64,000 nt of DNA. It comes from Bryobacterales bacterium (GTDB lineage Bacteria; Acidobacteriota; Terriglobia; Bryobacterales; Bryobacteraceae). The translations under genes and the position numbers were made by a program. The notes beneath the pieces are model-generated. The model was given only the letters and a program-made list of their open reading frames with translations, was not told the DNA's origin and ran no database searches. Positions 9,880-18,526 of this stretch are shown here, piece by piece. Position 1 is the first letter of the stretch, and every line of letters begins with the position of its first letter. The stretch spans positions 186,001 through 250,000 of the forward strand of contig JADJWL010000006.1 in assembly GCA_016716385.1 (NCBI GenBank), given 5' to 3'.

Positions 9880-11373
9880 TCAGAACAGCAGGTCTTTCTC
9901 GAGGCGCCGCAGGCGGGCGTCAGTGCTCTCTTTTCGGTCCGGCAGCCCTGCCCGATCGCAGGCCGCGCTCAGGCGGCGGAGAAGCACACGGCTTTCGCCA
10001 AACCGCTCCAGGACGGCTTCAAGAGCCTCGGCATCATCGCCAGCCTGCTCCATTGCCTGGTGTCTTGCGTAGGCAGTGCCGAGGTCGATTTTTTCCGCGA
10101 AGGCCTCGTCAACGGTGAGTGGGCCGCGCCGCGGGACAAACTCGTACCGCCACTGCACGGCCGAGAGAAGGGTGAACATACTTCCAAGGCAGATCCAGGC
10201 CAGCACGGCGGCGCGTCCCCGATGCAGCAGTAGATAGAGAAGACCGAGTGACAGCAGCGGCAGAGAACTGATCAGCAGGCGCATCGCGAACGCCAGGCCA
10301 TGCCAGTGGCGGGGAAGACTACCGACCAGGATCACTTGCGCCACAACACCAAGCAGCAGCGGCAGTACGGTTGTACGCTCGCGCCAGGCGGCCCATGCCA
10401 GTCCCCCCGCGCCCACGAGTGTCGCCGGAGTCGTGAAGAAAAGTCCGTTGTGCGATGAAAACAGCACATGCAGAACGCGGGACGGCGGCCACGCCAGGAA
10501 CTGGGGACCCTGAGGCAGGGTGAGGTACGAACCGTAAATCGTGTGCCACTGGCGGAACTGCGGCGCCAGCAGCAGCATCAACATGCACGCGGCGGCTCCC
10601 CGGCTGATCCACCAGTGCCGCTGACGGAAGGCGTACGGAAACTCGTAGACCGCCGGAATCAGCAGGAAGAGAGCGTTCTGCCACCGGCAGAGCGTCATCA
10701 GGCCTGCCGCTGCGCCTACCGCCAGCCAGGGCTGCCAATCGTTGGAATCGCGCGCTTTCCACCAGGCGAAAAAGAAGAGCGATGCGGCAAAGAAGCTGGC
10801 CGAGTGGCTCATCACCGTGAAGGCATAGTAGCCGGCGGCCGTGGCCGGAGCCAGCCACAACGTGGCGACCCCCGCCCAGCGCCTCACGCTCCGCGCGTCC
10901 CCGGTCCACTGCAGACCTACGAGCAGGAGCCACTGGTGCAGGACGAAGAGTCCCGCCGCGAAGAGAGCCGCGCTCGACGCGGCGAAGACGCGTTCGGCCC
11001 ACGGACCGTACCCGTCCGCACGATGACCGGTCAACGCGTCGACGGCCGTTCCGGCAGCCAGGAACGGCATCGCCAGCAGGGGATAACCGATGGCGTACGG
11101 GCTCGATGGCAGACCGGTCCTGGGCTGCACCGCGACCCAACGGGAGTTGCGCGTGCGCTCGGTTCCCGGCCGCGACAGCATATGCGCGAACTGGTTCGTG
11201 AGGTCAAAATCGCGATCGAACAGCAGCGAGTGCGCTGTCGAGAAATAGGCGATCGAGTCCACGTTGCGTGGTGTCACGACGAGGAATCCGCGGCCGCCGG
11301 GCGCCGCCGCGTCGAGTCCGATCAGAAGAACGAACAGAATGGCGGCGAATCCCGGTACGAGGAGGGGGGGCAA
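9880..11373 (-). CDS. Polytopic membrane protein, possible GT-C (family 39-like) glycosyltransferase
   Basis: 497 aa with about ten hydrophobic segments. The first long extracytoplasmic loop begins RNVDSIAYFSTAHSLLFDRDFD, resembling GT-C glycosyltransferases that keep an acidic residue there. The C-terminal ~85 residues are soluble and charged. The start is a TTG at 11373, three bases after the P-type ATPase stop, and there is no in-frame ATG near the first helix, so translational coupling is likely. A UbiA/DPPR-like enzyme is encoded just beyond its 3' end on the other strand; a shared polyprenyl-sugar pathway is possible but unproven. Confidence 0.65.
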   Translation of the reverse strand: MPPLLVPGFAAILFVLLIGLDAAAPGGRGFLVVTPRNVDSIAYFSTAHSLLFDRDFDLTNQFAHMLSRPGTERTRNSRWVAVQPRTGLPSSPYAIGYPLLAMPFLAAGTAVDALTGHRADGYGPWAERVFAASSAALFAAGLFVLHQWLLLVGLQWTGDARSVRRWAGVATLWLAPATAAGYYAFTVMSHSASFFAASLFFFAWWKARDSNDWQPWLAVGAAAGLMTLCRWQNALFLLIPAVYEFPYAFRQRHWWISRGAAACMLMLLLAPQFRQWHTIYGSYLTLPQGPQFLAWPPSRVLHVLFSSHNGLFFTTPATLVGAGGLAWAAWRERTTVLPLLLGVVAQVILVGSLPRHWHGLAFAMRLLISSLPLLSLGLLYLLLHRGRAAVLAWICLGSMFTLLSAVQWRYEFVPRRGPLTVDEAFAEKIDLGTAYARHQAMEQAGDDAEALEAVLERFGESRVLLRRLSAACDRAGLPDRKESTDARLRRLEKDLLF

Positions 11374-11376
11374 AGC

Positions 11377-14139
11377 CTACGCCCGGCTCCCGCTACTGCG
11401 GAGGCGGAGCCACTTCTCAAACCCGATGACGCCGTAGATGACGAGACCCACGGCCGTCACGCGCATCCAGGCGGCCATGCCGATGGGCTCGCTCGAAAAG
11501 ATCGCGTTCATCCATGGCATGTAGGTGAAGACGATCTGCAGGAGGATCATCGCGGTCACACCCCCAATGACCCACCAGTTGCTGAAGACACCCAGCTTGA
11601 ACATCGATTGCGTCAGAGAGCGGCAGTTGAAGAGATAAAAGAGTTCGCCCATCACGAACACGTTGATCGCTACCGTGCGCGCCTGCTCGATCGTCGCCCC
11701 GTTGTCGAGTTCCCAATTGAAGAGCCCGAACGAACCCGCCAGAAGCAGTGCCGAGACGAGGGCAATGCGCCACTGGAGCGTGGGCGTCAGGATTGGGACA
11801 TCCGGATCGCGCGGCTTCCGCTGCATGATGCCGGGCTCTTTCGGTTCAAACGCCAGCATCAGTCCCAGCAGAACCGCCGTCGTCATGTTGATCCAGAGGA
11901 TCTGAACAGGCAGGATTGGCAGCGTCACGCCCGCGAAGATCGCCACGAGAATCAACAAACCTTCGCCGATGTTGGTCGGCAGCGTCCAGGTGATGAACTT
12001 GACGAGATTGTCGAAGACGCCGCGTCCTTCCTCCACAGCCGCTTCGATCGAGGCGAAGTTATCGTCGGTGAGGATCATGTCCGAGGCGTCCTTGGCTACC
12101 TCGGTGCCCGCGATTCCCATCGCCACGCCGATGTCCGCCCGGCGAAGCGCCGGCGCGTCGTTGACTCCGTCGCCGGTCATGGCGACCACGTGTCCGCGGG
12201 CCTGCAGAGCTTGCACAAGGCGGAGCTTCTGCTCGGGTGTCACCCGCGCGAAGACCGACGTGCGCTCGACGGCGCCGATCAGGTCCTGGTCGCTCAAATC
12301 CGCGAGTGCGCTCCCGGTGAGCGCTTCACGCTTGGAGGAAGCGCCGTTGATCCCGAGTTGCTCGGCGATCGCCAGCGCCGTACCCACGTGATCGCCCGTG
12401 ATCATCTTGACCTTCATTCCAGCGGTCTGGCACGCCTTTACCGCGGCAATCGCCTCCGGGCGGGGTGGGTCGATCATGCCTTGCAGACCGAGAAACTCGA
12501 GATCTTCGGCGACGTCTTTCTCACTCAATGAATCCTGGCCGGGGGGCAACTCCTTGCGCGCGAAAGCCAGGACACGCAAACCGCGTGAAGCCATTGCCTC
12601 GACATGTTTCTGGATCGCGCTACGGTCCAGCACGCCACGTTCGCCGCTGGCCTCCAGCGCGCTGCCGCAGGAGGCCAGGATGCGCTCGAAGGATCCTTTC
12701 AGATAGGCATTCCGCGGCTTGCCATCACCCATGTCGTGGAGCGTCGCCATGTATTGGTGCTCCGACTCAAAGGGAATCGTATCGACGCGTGGGAAGATGT
12801 CGTGCAGTTCGCCGGCAAGCAATCCCGCTTTGTGGCTGGAAGTAAGAAGGGCTCCCTCTGTCGGGTCGCCTTCGATCCGCCATCCCTCCTCTGTCTCGTG
12901 GAGGCGCGATTCGTTGCAGAGGACTCCCGCCTTCAAACATTCGAGCAGCGACAGGTTCTCCGCAACTCCGGGGGCGCAGTCCCTGGGCAGGATCTCCCCA
13001 TCCGGAGAATAGCCACCGCCGGAAATCCGATAGATCCCCCCGCCAGCCAGCGCTTCACGGACCGTCATCTGGTTTTGCGTCAGGGTTCCGGTTTTGTCCG
13101 AACAGATGACGGTGGTGCTGCCGAGAGTCTCCACGGCGGGCAGTTTGCGGATGATGGCGTGCCGCTGCGCCATGCGGGAAACCCCGATCGCAAGCGTGAT
13201 CGTCATGGCGGCCGGCAAGCCCTCGGGAATCGCTCCCACGGCCAGGGCCACCGCGGCCATGAACATGTCGAGCCACGTCATGCCGCGCAGGATCCCAACA
13301 ACAAACGTCAGCGCAGCCAAGCCAAGAATGATCCACAGCAGGAGTCCACTGAAGTGCGCGATCTTCTTCGTGAGCGGCGTGGCAAGCACGTCCGTTGACG
13401 CGATCAGTTCGGAGATCCGGCCCAATTCAGTGCGGTCGCCCGTGGCGATGACGACCCCCGTGCCGGTGCCGTGCGTCACCAGCGCCGAAGAGTACGCCAT
13501 GTTGCCGCGGTCGGCAAGGCCAGTCTGCGCGTCGAGTTCACCGGTCTTCTTCTGGACCGGCACAGATTCTCCCGTGAGGGCGGACTCGTCGATCTGCAAC
13601 TCCCGCGTCCTGAGCAGCCGCACATCCGCGGGAACTTTGTCTCCGGATTGCAGCAGAACGATATCGCCGGGAACGACCCCCTGTGAGGCGATTCGCTTCC
13701 TGGCGCCCCCTCTCAGCACCGTCGCCTCGCTCGTCATGGCGCGCGCCAGAGCCTCAATTGCGTTGACGGCCTTCGACTCCTGCAGGAACCCGATGACGGC
13801 GTTGACCAGCACCACGCCAAAGATGACGCCGGAGTCCACCCACTCCTGAAGCAGCGCCGTGATGACCGTCGCGGCGAGCAGAATGTAAATCAATGGCTGA
13901 TGGAACTGCAGTAGAAAGCGGACCAGGGGACCGTGCCCCTTCTTCTGGGTGAGGATGTTGTGGCCGAATTTCTCAAGCCGGAGGGCTGCCTCTTCCGGGC
14001 TGATCCCCCTGTCCAGATCGGATTCCACCAGCGAGAGGACTTCGGATGCCGGCAGATGATGCCAGACATGCGCTTCCGCACCCTCACTCCCTCCAGTGGC
14101 GACCGCCGTGCCGGCCGGGTCCTGCATTGGGCTGCTCAT
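11377..14139 (-). CDS. P-type cation-transporting ATPase, P2/CtpF-PMA1-like
   Basis: 920 aa. The ATG at 14139 overlaps the stress-protein stop (ATGA); upstream in-frame sequence is antisense-like. Domain order: N-terminal cation ATPase domain (25-95), actuator with TGES (189-192), the M4 motif PEGLP (305-309), the phosphorylation site SDKTGTLT with Asp348, the nucleotide domain, the TGDGVND hinge, and C-terminal helices including ILWINMTTAVLLGLMLAFEP. That last signature is the one I associate with mycobacterial CtpF and cyanobacterial PMA1. The substrate could be Ca2+, Na+ or another cation. With the preceding USP gene it mirrors the Rv1996/ctpF pairing of the hypoxia (DosR) regulon. Confidence 0.92.
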   Translation of the reverse strand: MSSPMQDPAGTAVATGGSEGAEAHVWHHLPASEVLSLVESDLDRGISPEEAALRLEKFGHNILTQKKGHGPLVRFLLQFHQPLIYILLAATVITALLQEWVDSGVIFGVVLVNAVIGFLQESKAVNAIEALARAMTSEATVLRGGARKRIASQGVVPGDIVLLQSGDKVPADVRLLRTRELQIDESALTGESVPVQKKTGELDAQTGLADRGNMAYSSALVTHGTGTGVVIATGDRTELGRISELIASTDVLATPLTKKIAHFSGLLLWIILGLAALTFVVGILRGMTWLDMFMAAVALAVGAIPEGLPAAMTITLAIGVSRMAQRHAIIRKLPAVETLGSTTVICSDKTGTLTQNQMTVREALAGGGIYRISGGGYSPDGEILPRDCAPGVAENLSLLECLKAGVLCNESRLHETEEGWRIEGDPTEGALLTSSHKAGLLAGELHDIFPRVDTIPFESEHQYMATLHDMGDGKPRNAYLKGSFERILASCGSALEASGERGVLDRSAIQKHVEAMASRGLRVLAFARKELPPGQDSLSEKDVAEDLEFLGLQGMIDPPRPEAIAAVKACQTAGMKVKMITGDHVGTALAIAEQLGINGASSKREALTGSALADLSDQDLIGAVERTSVFARVTPEQKLRLVQALQARGHVVAMTGDGVNDAPALRRADIGVAMGIAGTEVAKDASDMILTDDNFASIEAAVEEGRGVFDNLVKFITWTLPTNIGEGLLILVAIFAGVTLPILPVQILWINMTTAVLLGLMLAFEPKEPGIMQRKPRDPDVPILTPTLQWRIALVSALLLAGSFGLFNWELDNGATIEQARTVAINVFVMGELFYLFNCRSLTQSMFKLGVFSNWWVIGGVTAMILLQIVFTYMPWMNAIFSSEPIGMAAWMRVTAVGLVIYGVIGFEKWLRLRSSGSRA

Positions 14140-15695
14140 TCGCCCTCCAGCCGGACGGGAGTCACGAAGCCGTCGGGCTTGACCGCCAGCACGGAACAAT
14201 GCACATGCCGCAGGATTCTTTCGGCTGTGTTGCCCATGATCAGGCCCGGAATGCCGCTGCGTCCGACCGTTCCCATGACGATGAGGTCGGCTTTCAGCCT
14301 CTTCGCGGTGGCCGGGATCACGAGCCCGGGGTCGCCTTCCACAAGGTGCGATTCGTACCGGACGTCCCCGGGAGGGTTCGCCCCGAGGAGACTCTCCATC
14401 CATTGCCGCCGGACCGCTTCGCTTTCGTCGAGCGCGCGGTCCGCAGTGCCTGCCGGCAACTGCGGCGCGTCCATGAGAACGTGCTTCTCCAGGAAGCGCC
14501 ACGCATGGACAACGTGCAGTTCTCCCTTGTCCAGGCGGGCGGCGGAGATGGCGAAGTCCATGATCTTCTGGTTGAGTTCGATCGTCTGCTGGTTCAGTGG
14601 ATCGAGGTCGACCGCGGCCATGATCCGCCCGTTGCGGGCCGGTGCCCTTTCGTCGGCGACCCATACCGGGCACGGGCACTTCCGCAAGACCTTCATGATT
14701 GAACTGCCGAAGAGAGCCTCCCTGAGGCCGCCTTTGCCCGCGGATACGATGACGAGATCGTGGCCATTCCGCAGAACCTCCCGGATGATCTCAAGTTCCG
14801 GCTTGCCGACCAGGAGTTTCTGTCTGACCCGAATTCGGGCGTGCTCGGCGGCCGAGGCCATCACCGAGAGGCGGTCGCCAATGTGGCGGGATTCCTCCTC
14901 GTCATCGGCGGACGGAGGTTCAGGTCCCCGGTAAATGCCCGCGAGCATCAATTCGGCTCCGTTCCGCTTGGCGAGCAGCAGGGCCTTTTTAAACGCGGAA
15001 TCCCGATCCCAGTCGTGGTTGACGACCAGGAGAATCTTCTTGAAATAGCGCACCGACACGTGGTTGATTGCGCGCGCCACCTGCGCCGCGGCAATCACGT
15101 CGCGCGCCTCGGTTTCGTGGACATGAGACAGTTCCGAGGCGATCCTGGCAATCAGCTTGCGCTCGTTCGCGGAAACACGCCGCCCCAGAGCGAACAGGCT
15201 GGACGAAGCCGCCGCCGTGTGGAGGCAGTATTGGATCAGGTCCGTGACGCTGCCCTTCCGCTCCCCGGCCGGCAGCGATTCGAGAAGCATGCGGATGGCG
15301 CGCAGCGACCGGTCGAAGAACTCCTGCGGGGGCCTGTGCCGGCACCATTCATCGAGTTTTTGGTAAGGGCGGCTCCCGGGCTTGACGCCGCGCAGCCGCG
15401 CGATCTGCTCGATATGGTCGCGTTCGCTGTCCGTGACGGAGCCGCTCAGCCACGCGACCTGCAGAAGGGGCACCAGATGCAGCAGGTTCACCGTGTCGCG
15501 GTCGTAACCAAGCTGGGCCAATTCCTGCAGGATCTCCTGGTTGTTCGTGCCGGCGGCCTTGGCGAGCAGCCGCCGCTCTTCCTCAATCGCCGCGTGTCTC
15601 CGCAAACGGTCGATCAGGTCGGCATCCAACTTGCGGAAATAATCATCTTCCTGAATCGTTCGTTCTGGCAGGTCGTGCAGTTTGTTCGGCGGCAT
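14136..15695 (-). CDS. Universal stress protein with TerB-like N-terminal domain and two USP domains
   Basis: 519 aa from the ATG at 15695 (MPPNKLHDLPERTI); the frame extends to 16007 but without family character. Residues 30-200 are helical and carry LLHLVPLLQVAWLSGSVTDS, matching the TerB-fold acidic helix pair. USP domain 1 spans about 218-348 (KKILLVVNHDWD to CPVWVADE). USP domain 2 spans about 356-505 and keeps the nucleotide motif GTVGRSGIPGLIMGNTAE (475-492). The second domain should bind ATP; the first has a less perfect loop (SAGKGGLREALFGSS). It is the first gene of a coupled run with the P-type ATPase, suggesting a stress-linked ion response. Confidence 0.85.
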   Translation of the reverse strand: MPPNKLHDLPERTIQEDDYFRKLDADLIDRLRRHAAIEEERRLLAKAAGTNNQEILQELAQLGYDRDTVNLLHLVPLLQVAWLSGSVTDSERDHIEQIARLRGVKPGSRPYQKLDEWCRHRPPQEFFDRSLRAIRMLLESLPAGERKGSVTDLIQYCLHTAAASSSLFALGRRVSANERKLIARIASELSHVHETEARDVIAAAQVARAINHVSVRYFKKILLVVNHDWDRDSAFKKALLLAKRNGAELMLAGIYRGPEPPSADDEEESRHIGDRLSVMASAAEHARIRVRQKLLVGKPELEIIREVLRNGHDLVIVSAGKGGLREALFGSSIMKVLRKCPCPVWVADERAPARNGRIMAAVDLDPLNQQTIELNQKIMDFAISAARLDKGELHVVHAWRFLEKHVLMDAPQLPAGTADRALDESEAVRRQWMESLLGANPPGDVRYESHLVEGDPGLVIPATAKRLKADLIVMGTVGRSGIPGLIMGNTAERILRHVHCSVLAVKPDGFVTPVRLEGE

Positions 15696-15973
15696 TATCA
15701 GGCTCGCTTTCCAATGGTTTGGGTCGGCGGTCGAATCCTTCGGACCGGACCGGAACAACGACAGCGCGGACGAACGTCCCAGAGTGGTGCAGAGGGCATC
15801 GATCCCCGCAAACCACGCCCGCGGCGTTGGGATGCGGGCGCGACAGTGTCGACGTCGATACTCTTTCTTCCATTTTAGCGAACGCGTCCCTGAAGGTGTA
15901 CTGATTTCGTAGCGGATGCCGGTCGGGCCGGTTGACAGGGGTTCGAGCCTACGCGGACACTGAAAAATTGCCC
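15696..15973. other. Intergenic region between divergent stress-protein and sialidase-fold genes
   Basis: 278 bases without a convincing gene. It must hold the promoters of the minus-strand USP/P-ATPase operon and of the plus-strand Tat-BNR/mgtE operon. I could not pick a confident -35/-10 pair for either. No DosR-like palindrome was identified. A short frame on the minus strand (15873 downward) is low-complexity and overlaps the USP gene, so it is not called. Confidence 0.5.
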
Positions 15974-17167
15974 ATGTCCAGCCGCCGACAGTTTCTTTGG
16001 ACCGCATTTGCCGCCACGAACCGGGCCTTGGCCTCCGACCCGCTGGTGTCGGGCGTCGAAACCGCAGTTCTCTGGCCGGGACGCGGCAAAGGGCCGGGCT
16101 GGTTCCATCCGCGCGCCTGCCGGCAACCTGGCGGACTGTTCATGACCTGCCAGACTATCTCGGGTTCGGACCTGTTCGGGCCCGTGCATTGGTCTGAGTC
16201 GCGCGATGCGGGCCGCACGTGGACGGGACCGGCCCTGGTCCCCGGTCTCGGCAGGATCAAGCTACCGGGTGGAATCGAAGAAGGGGTTTGCGATGTCGTG
16301 CCGGATTTTCATGCCGCCAGCGGGACGCTGCTCGCGATGGGCTGGAACGTCTATTACAAAGACAACCGGCTGACCCAGCCCAACGAAGAACGATGGCCGG
16401 TCTATTCGGTTCGCGGCCGGGACGGCCAGTGGGGTCCGCGCCGTAAGCTGGAATGGAACCATCCCGAGGCAACCGCCATCTATGGCAGCAACTGCTCGCA
16501 GCGCGTGATGCTCGACGACGGCCGCATCCTGCTGCCGCTGACATTCGGGCGCTACGGCAGGATGGACCGTGCGGTCACAACGGCCCTGTGCTCGTTCGAC
16601 GGTGAGCGGGTGCGCATTCTCAAGAGCGGGACCATCCTGCGGCTGGCTGAGAAGCGTGGGCTGTTGGAGCCATCGGTGGTCCGGTATGGGGGCCGCTTCT
16701 TCATGACGATCCGCGCCGAGGACGAGCGCGGGTACGTCACGGCGTCCGCCGACGGCCTCGACTGGCGCCCGATCCAGCCGTGGCGTTGGGACGATGGCGA
16801 GCCGATCACGATGTCGAGCACGCAGCAGCATTGGATGCCCCACAGCGAAGCGTTGTTTCTCGTTTACACGCGCAAAGCGGAGGGCAACGTCAACGTGATG
16901 CGGTGGCGGGCGCCCCTCTGGATGGCGCGGGTGGATCCGGACACGATGCGGCTGATTCGGGAGACCGAGCAGGTGGTGATCCCGATGAGCGGCGACGGTG
17001 TGCGGCAGCCGGACTCGGTGGCGCGCCTGGGCAATTTTCACACCGTCGCCGCCAGTGCGTCGGAATCGCTGGTTACAGTGGGAGAGACCCTGCCCAGCGG
17101 CGGGTTCTCCGGCGATACGCTTATTGCGCGTGTCCGCTGGTCACAACCGAACCGGGTGTCGCCATGA
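15974..17167 (+). CDS. Tat-exported sialidase-fold (BNR repeat) protein
   Basis: 397 aa from the ATG at 15974, which yields a twin-arginine signal (MSSRRQFLWTAFAATNRALA). The mature protein is a six-bladed propeller of the exo-alpha-sialidase/BNR superfamily: repeated Ser/x/Asp-x-Gly-x-Thr-W boxes are visible, e.g. SRDAGRTWTGP, SADGLDWRPI and DDGRILLPL. Relatives in this lineage are usually annotated as sialidase or exo-alpha-sialidase, but substrates are seldom sialic acid. Its stop overlaps the mgtE start (ATGA), giving an odd but tight pairing of an exported propeller with a Mg2+ channel. Confidence 0.82.
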   Translation: MSSRRQFLWTAFAATNRALASDPLVSGVETAVLWPGRGKGPGWFHPRACRQPGGLFMTCQTISGSDLFGPVHWSESRDAGRTWTGPALVPGLGRIKLPGGIEEGVCDVVPDFHAASGTLLAMGWNVYYKDNRLTQPNEERWPVYSVRGRDGQWGPRRKLEWNHPEATAIYGSNCSQRVMLDDGRILLPLTFGRYGRMDRAVTTALCSFDGERVRILKSGTILRLAEKRGLLEPSVVRYGGRFFMTIRAEDERGYVTASADGLDWRPIQPWRWDDGEPITMSSTQQHWMPHSEALFLVYTRKAEGNVNVMRWRAPLWMARVDPDTMRLIRETEQVVIPMSGDGVRQPDSVARLGNFHTVAASASESLVTVGETLPSGGFSGDTLIARVRWSQPNRVSP

Positions 17168-18480
17168 CGAGATACGAAACCACCGAACTCGAACGGCTAT
17201 ATGAGCGATGGGATCAACTGGGACGGGAAGAGCGCACCGAATCGTTCCGTGCGCTGCCCCGCCAGGAAGCACAGGATCTCTTTGTCGACCTGACCTCCCA
17301 GCACCAGGCGATGCTCTTACTCGATCTGCCCGAGGCAGAGCGGCGCATCTGGCTCCGGCTGCTCGAACCCGACGACGCGGCAGACTTGATCCAGGAAGCT
17401 CCGGAAGAGAACCGGACTGAGTTGCTCGCACTGCTCGACGATCTTTCCCGGCGCGAAGTCTCAGCCCTGCTGGCGTATGAGGAGGACGAGGCGGGAGGCT
17501 TGATGAGTCCCCGTTTTGCGCGCTTGCGTCCCGACATGACGGTGGATCAGGCGATTTCCTATCTGCGCCTGCAAGGCCCCCACCTCGAGACCATCTACTA
17601 CGCGTATGTCCTCGACCACGAGCAGCGCCTGTTGGGCGTGGTCTCGTTCCGGGACCTGTTCGCGACGCCTGGAAATCGCGCTGTTTCCGATCTGATGCAG
17701 TGCGATCTGGTCAGCGCGTCGGAAGAAACGGACCAGGAGGAGATCGCGCGTCTGTTTGCCGATCACGATCTCCTCGCGCTGCCGGTCGTCGATGCGGAAG
17801 GCCGCATGAAGGGCATCGTGACAGTGGACGACATTGTCGACGTTGTCCAGGAAGAGGCGAGCGAAGATATCCAGAAGATCGGCGGCATGGAGGCTCTCGA
17901 CGCGCCCTATCTCGCGACCGGCTTTTGGGATCTGGTCCGGAAGCGCGCCGGCTGGCTCTCGGCTCTGTTCGTCGGAGAGATGCTGACCGTGACGGCAATG
18001 GCGCACTACGAAGAGCAACTGGCGCAGGCGATTGTCCTGGCGGTCTTCATCCCCCTGATCATATCGAGCGGCGGCAACTCGGGTTCGCAGGCTTCGACGC
18101 TGGTGATCCGGGCGATGGCGATCGGCGAAGTCCGTCTCCGCGACTGGTGGCGGGTGTTGCGGCGGGAGATCCTCTCCGGGCTGATGCTCGGCGGCGTGCT
18201 GGCTGTGCTTGGGCTGTTGCGTGTCTTGATCGGCGATGCGCTTGGGAGCAAGGTCTATGGCGGATATCCCACCGCGATCGGGCTCACCGTGGGCATCAGT
18301 CTGCTCGGCGTGGTGGTATTCGGCACGATCTGCGGATCGATGCTCCCATTCCTGTTGCGGCGTGTGAACCTCGATCCGGCGAGCGCCTCGGCGCCACTGG
18401 TCGCCACGCTGGTGGATGTGACCGGTCTGATCATCTTTTTCTCAGTCGCTGGTCTGCTGCTGTCGGGCAAGCTCTTATAA
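17164..18480 (+). CDS. mgtE: Magnesium transporter MgtE
   Basis: 438 aa. Cytosolic MgtE N domain (1 to ~125, with LIQEAPEENRTELLALL), two CBS domains (~130-250, EDEAGGLMSPRF then VVDAEGRMKGIVTVDDIVDV), a plug helix, and five membrane helices (~265-438). The channel signature GGNSGSQAST is at about 301-310, and a conserved ASAPLVATLVDVTG block is near the end. In known MgtE channels the N/CBS domains gate Mg2+ influx. The ATG at 17164 overlaps the previous stop by four bases. Confidence 0.95.
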   Translation: MTRYETTELERLYERWDQLGREERTESFRALPRQEAQDLFVDLTSQHQAMLLLDLPEAERRIWLRLLEPDDAADLIQEAPEENRTELLALLDDLSRREVSALLAYEEDEAGGLMSPRFARLRPDMTVDQAISYLRLQGPHLETIYYAYVLDHEQRLLGVVSFRDLFATPGNRAVSDLMQCDLVSASEETDQEEIARLFADHDLLALPVVDAEGRMKGIVTVDDIVDVVQEEASEDIQKIGGMEALDAPYLATGFWDLVRKRAGWLSALFVGEMLTVTAMAHYEEQLAQAIVLAVFIPLIISSGGNSGSQASTLVIRAMAIGEVRLRDWWRVLRREILSGLMLGGVLAVLGLLRVLIGDALGSKVYGGYPTAIGLTVGISLLGVVVFGTICGSMLPFLLRRVNLDPASASAPLVATLVDVTGLIIFFSVAGLLLSGKLL

Positions 18481-18526
18481 GCCCAGCCGCGGCCCGGCGG
18501 CGTGCTGCTATACTACGAGTGCCTCG

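Noticed and set aside
10468..12531. 687-codon plus-strand frame
   Set aside because: Antisense to the membrane protein and P-type ATPase genes; Arg/Gln/His-rich low-complexity translation with no family motif.
14140..14679. N-terminal extension of the P-type ATPase frame to 14679
   Set aside because: It overlaps the USP gene in another frame, is Arg/Pro-rich, and the ATG at 14139 forms an ATGA junction with the stress-protein stop.
15935..15965. GGTTCGAGCC, tRNA T-loop-like
   Set aside because: No T-stem complement, no anticodon arm and no acceptor stem can be drawn around it.
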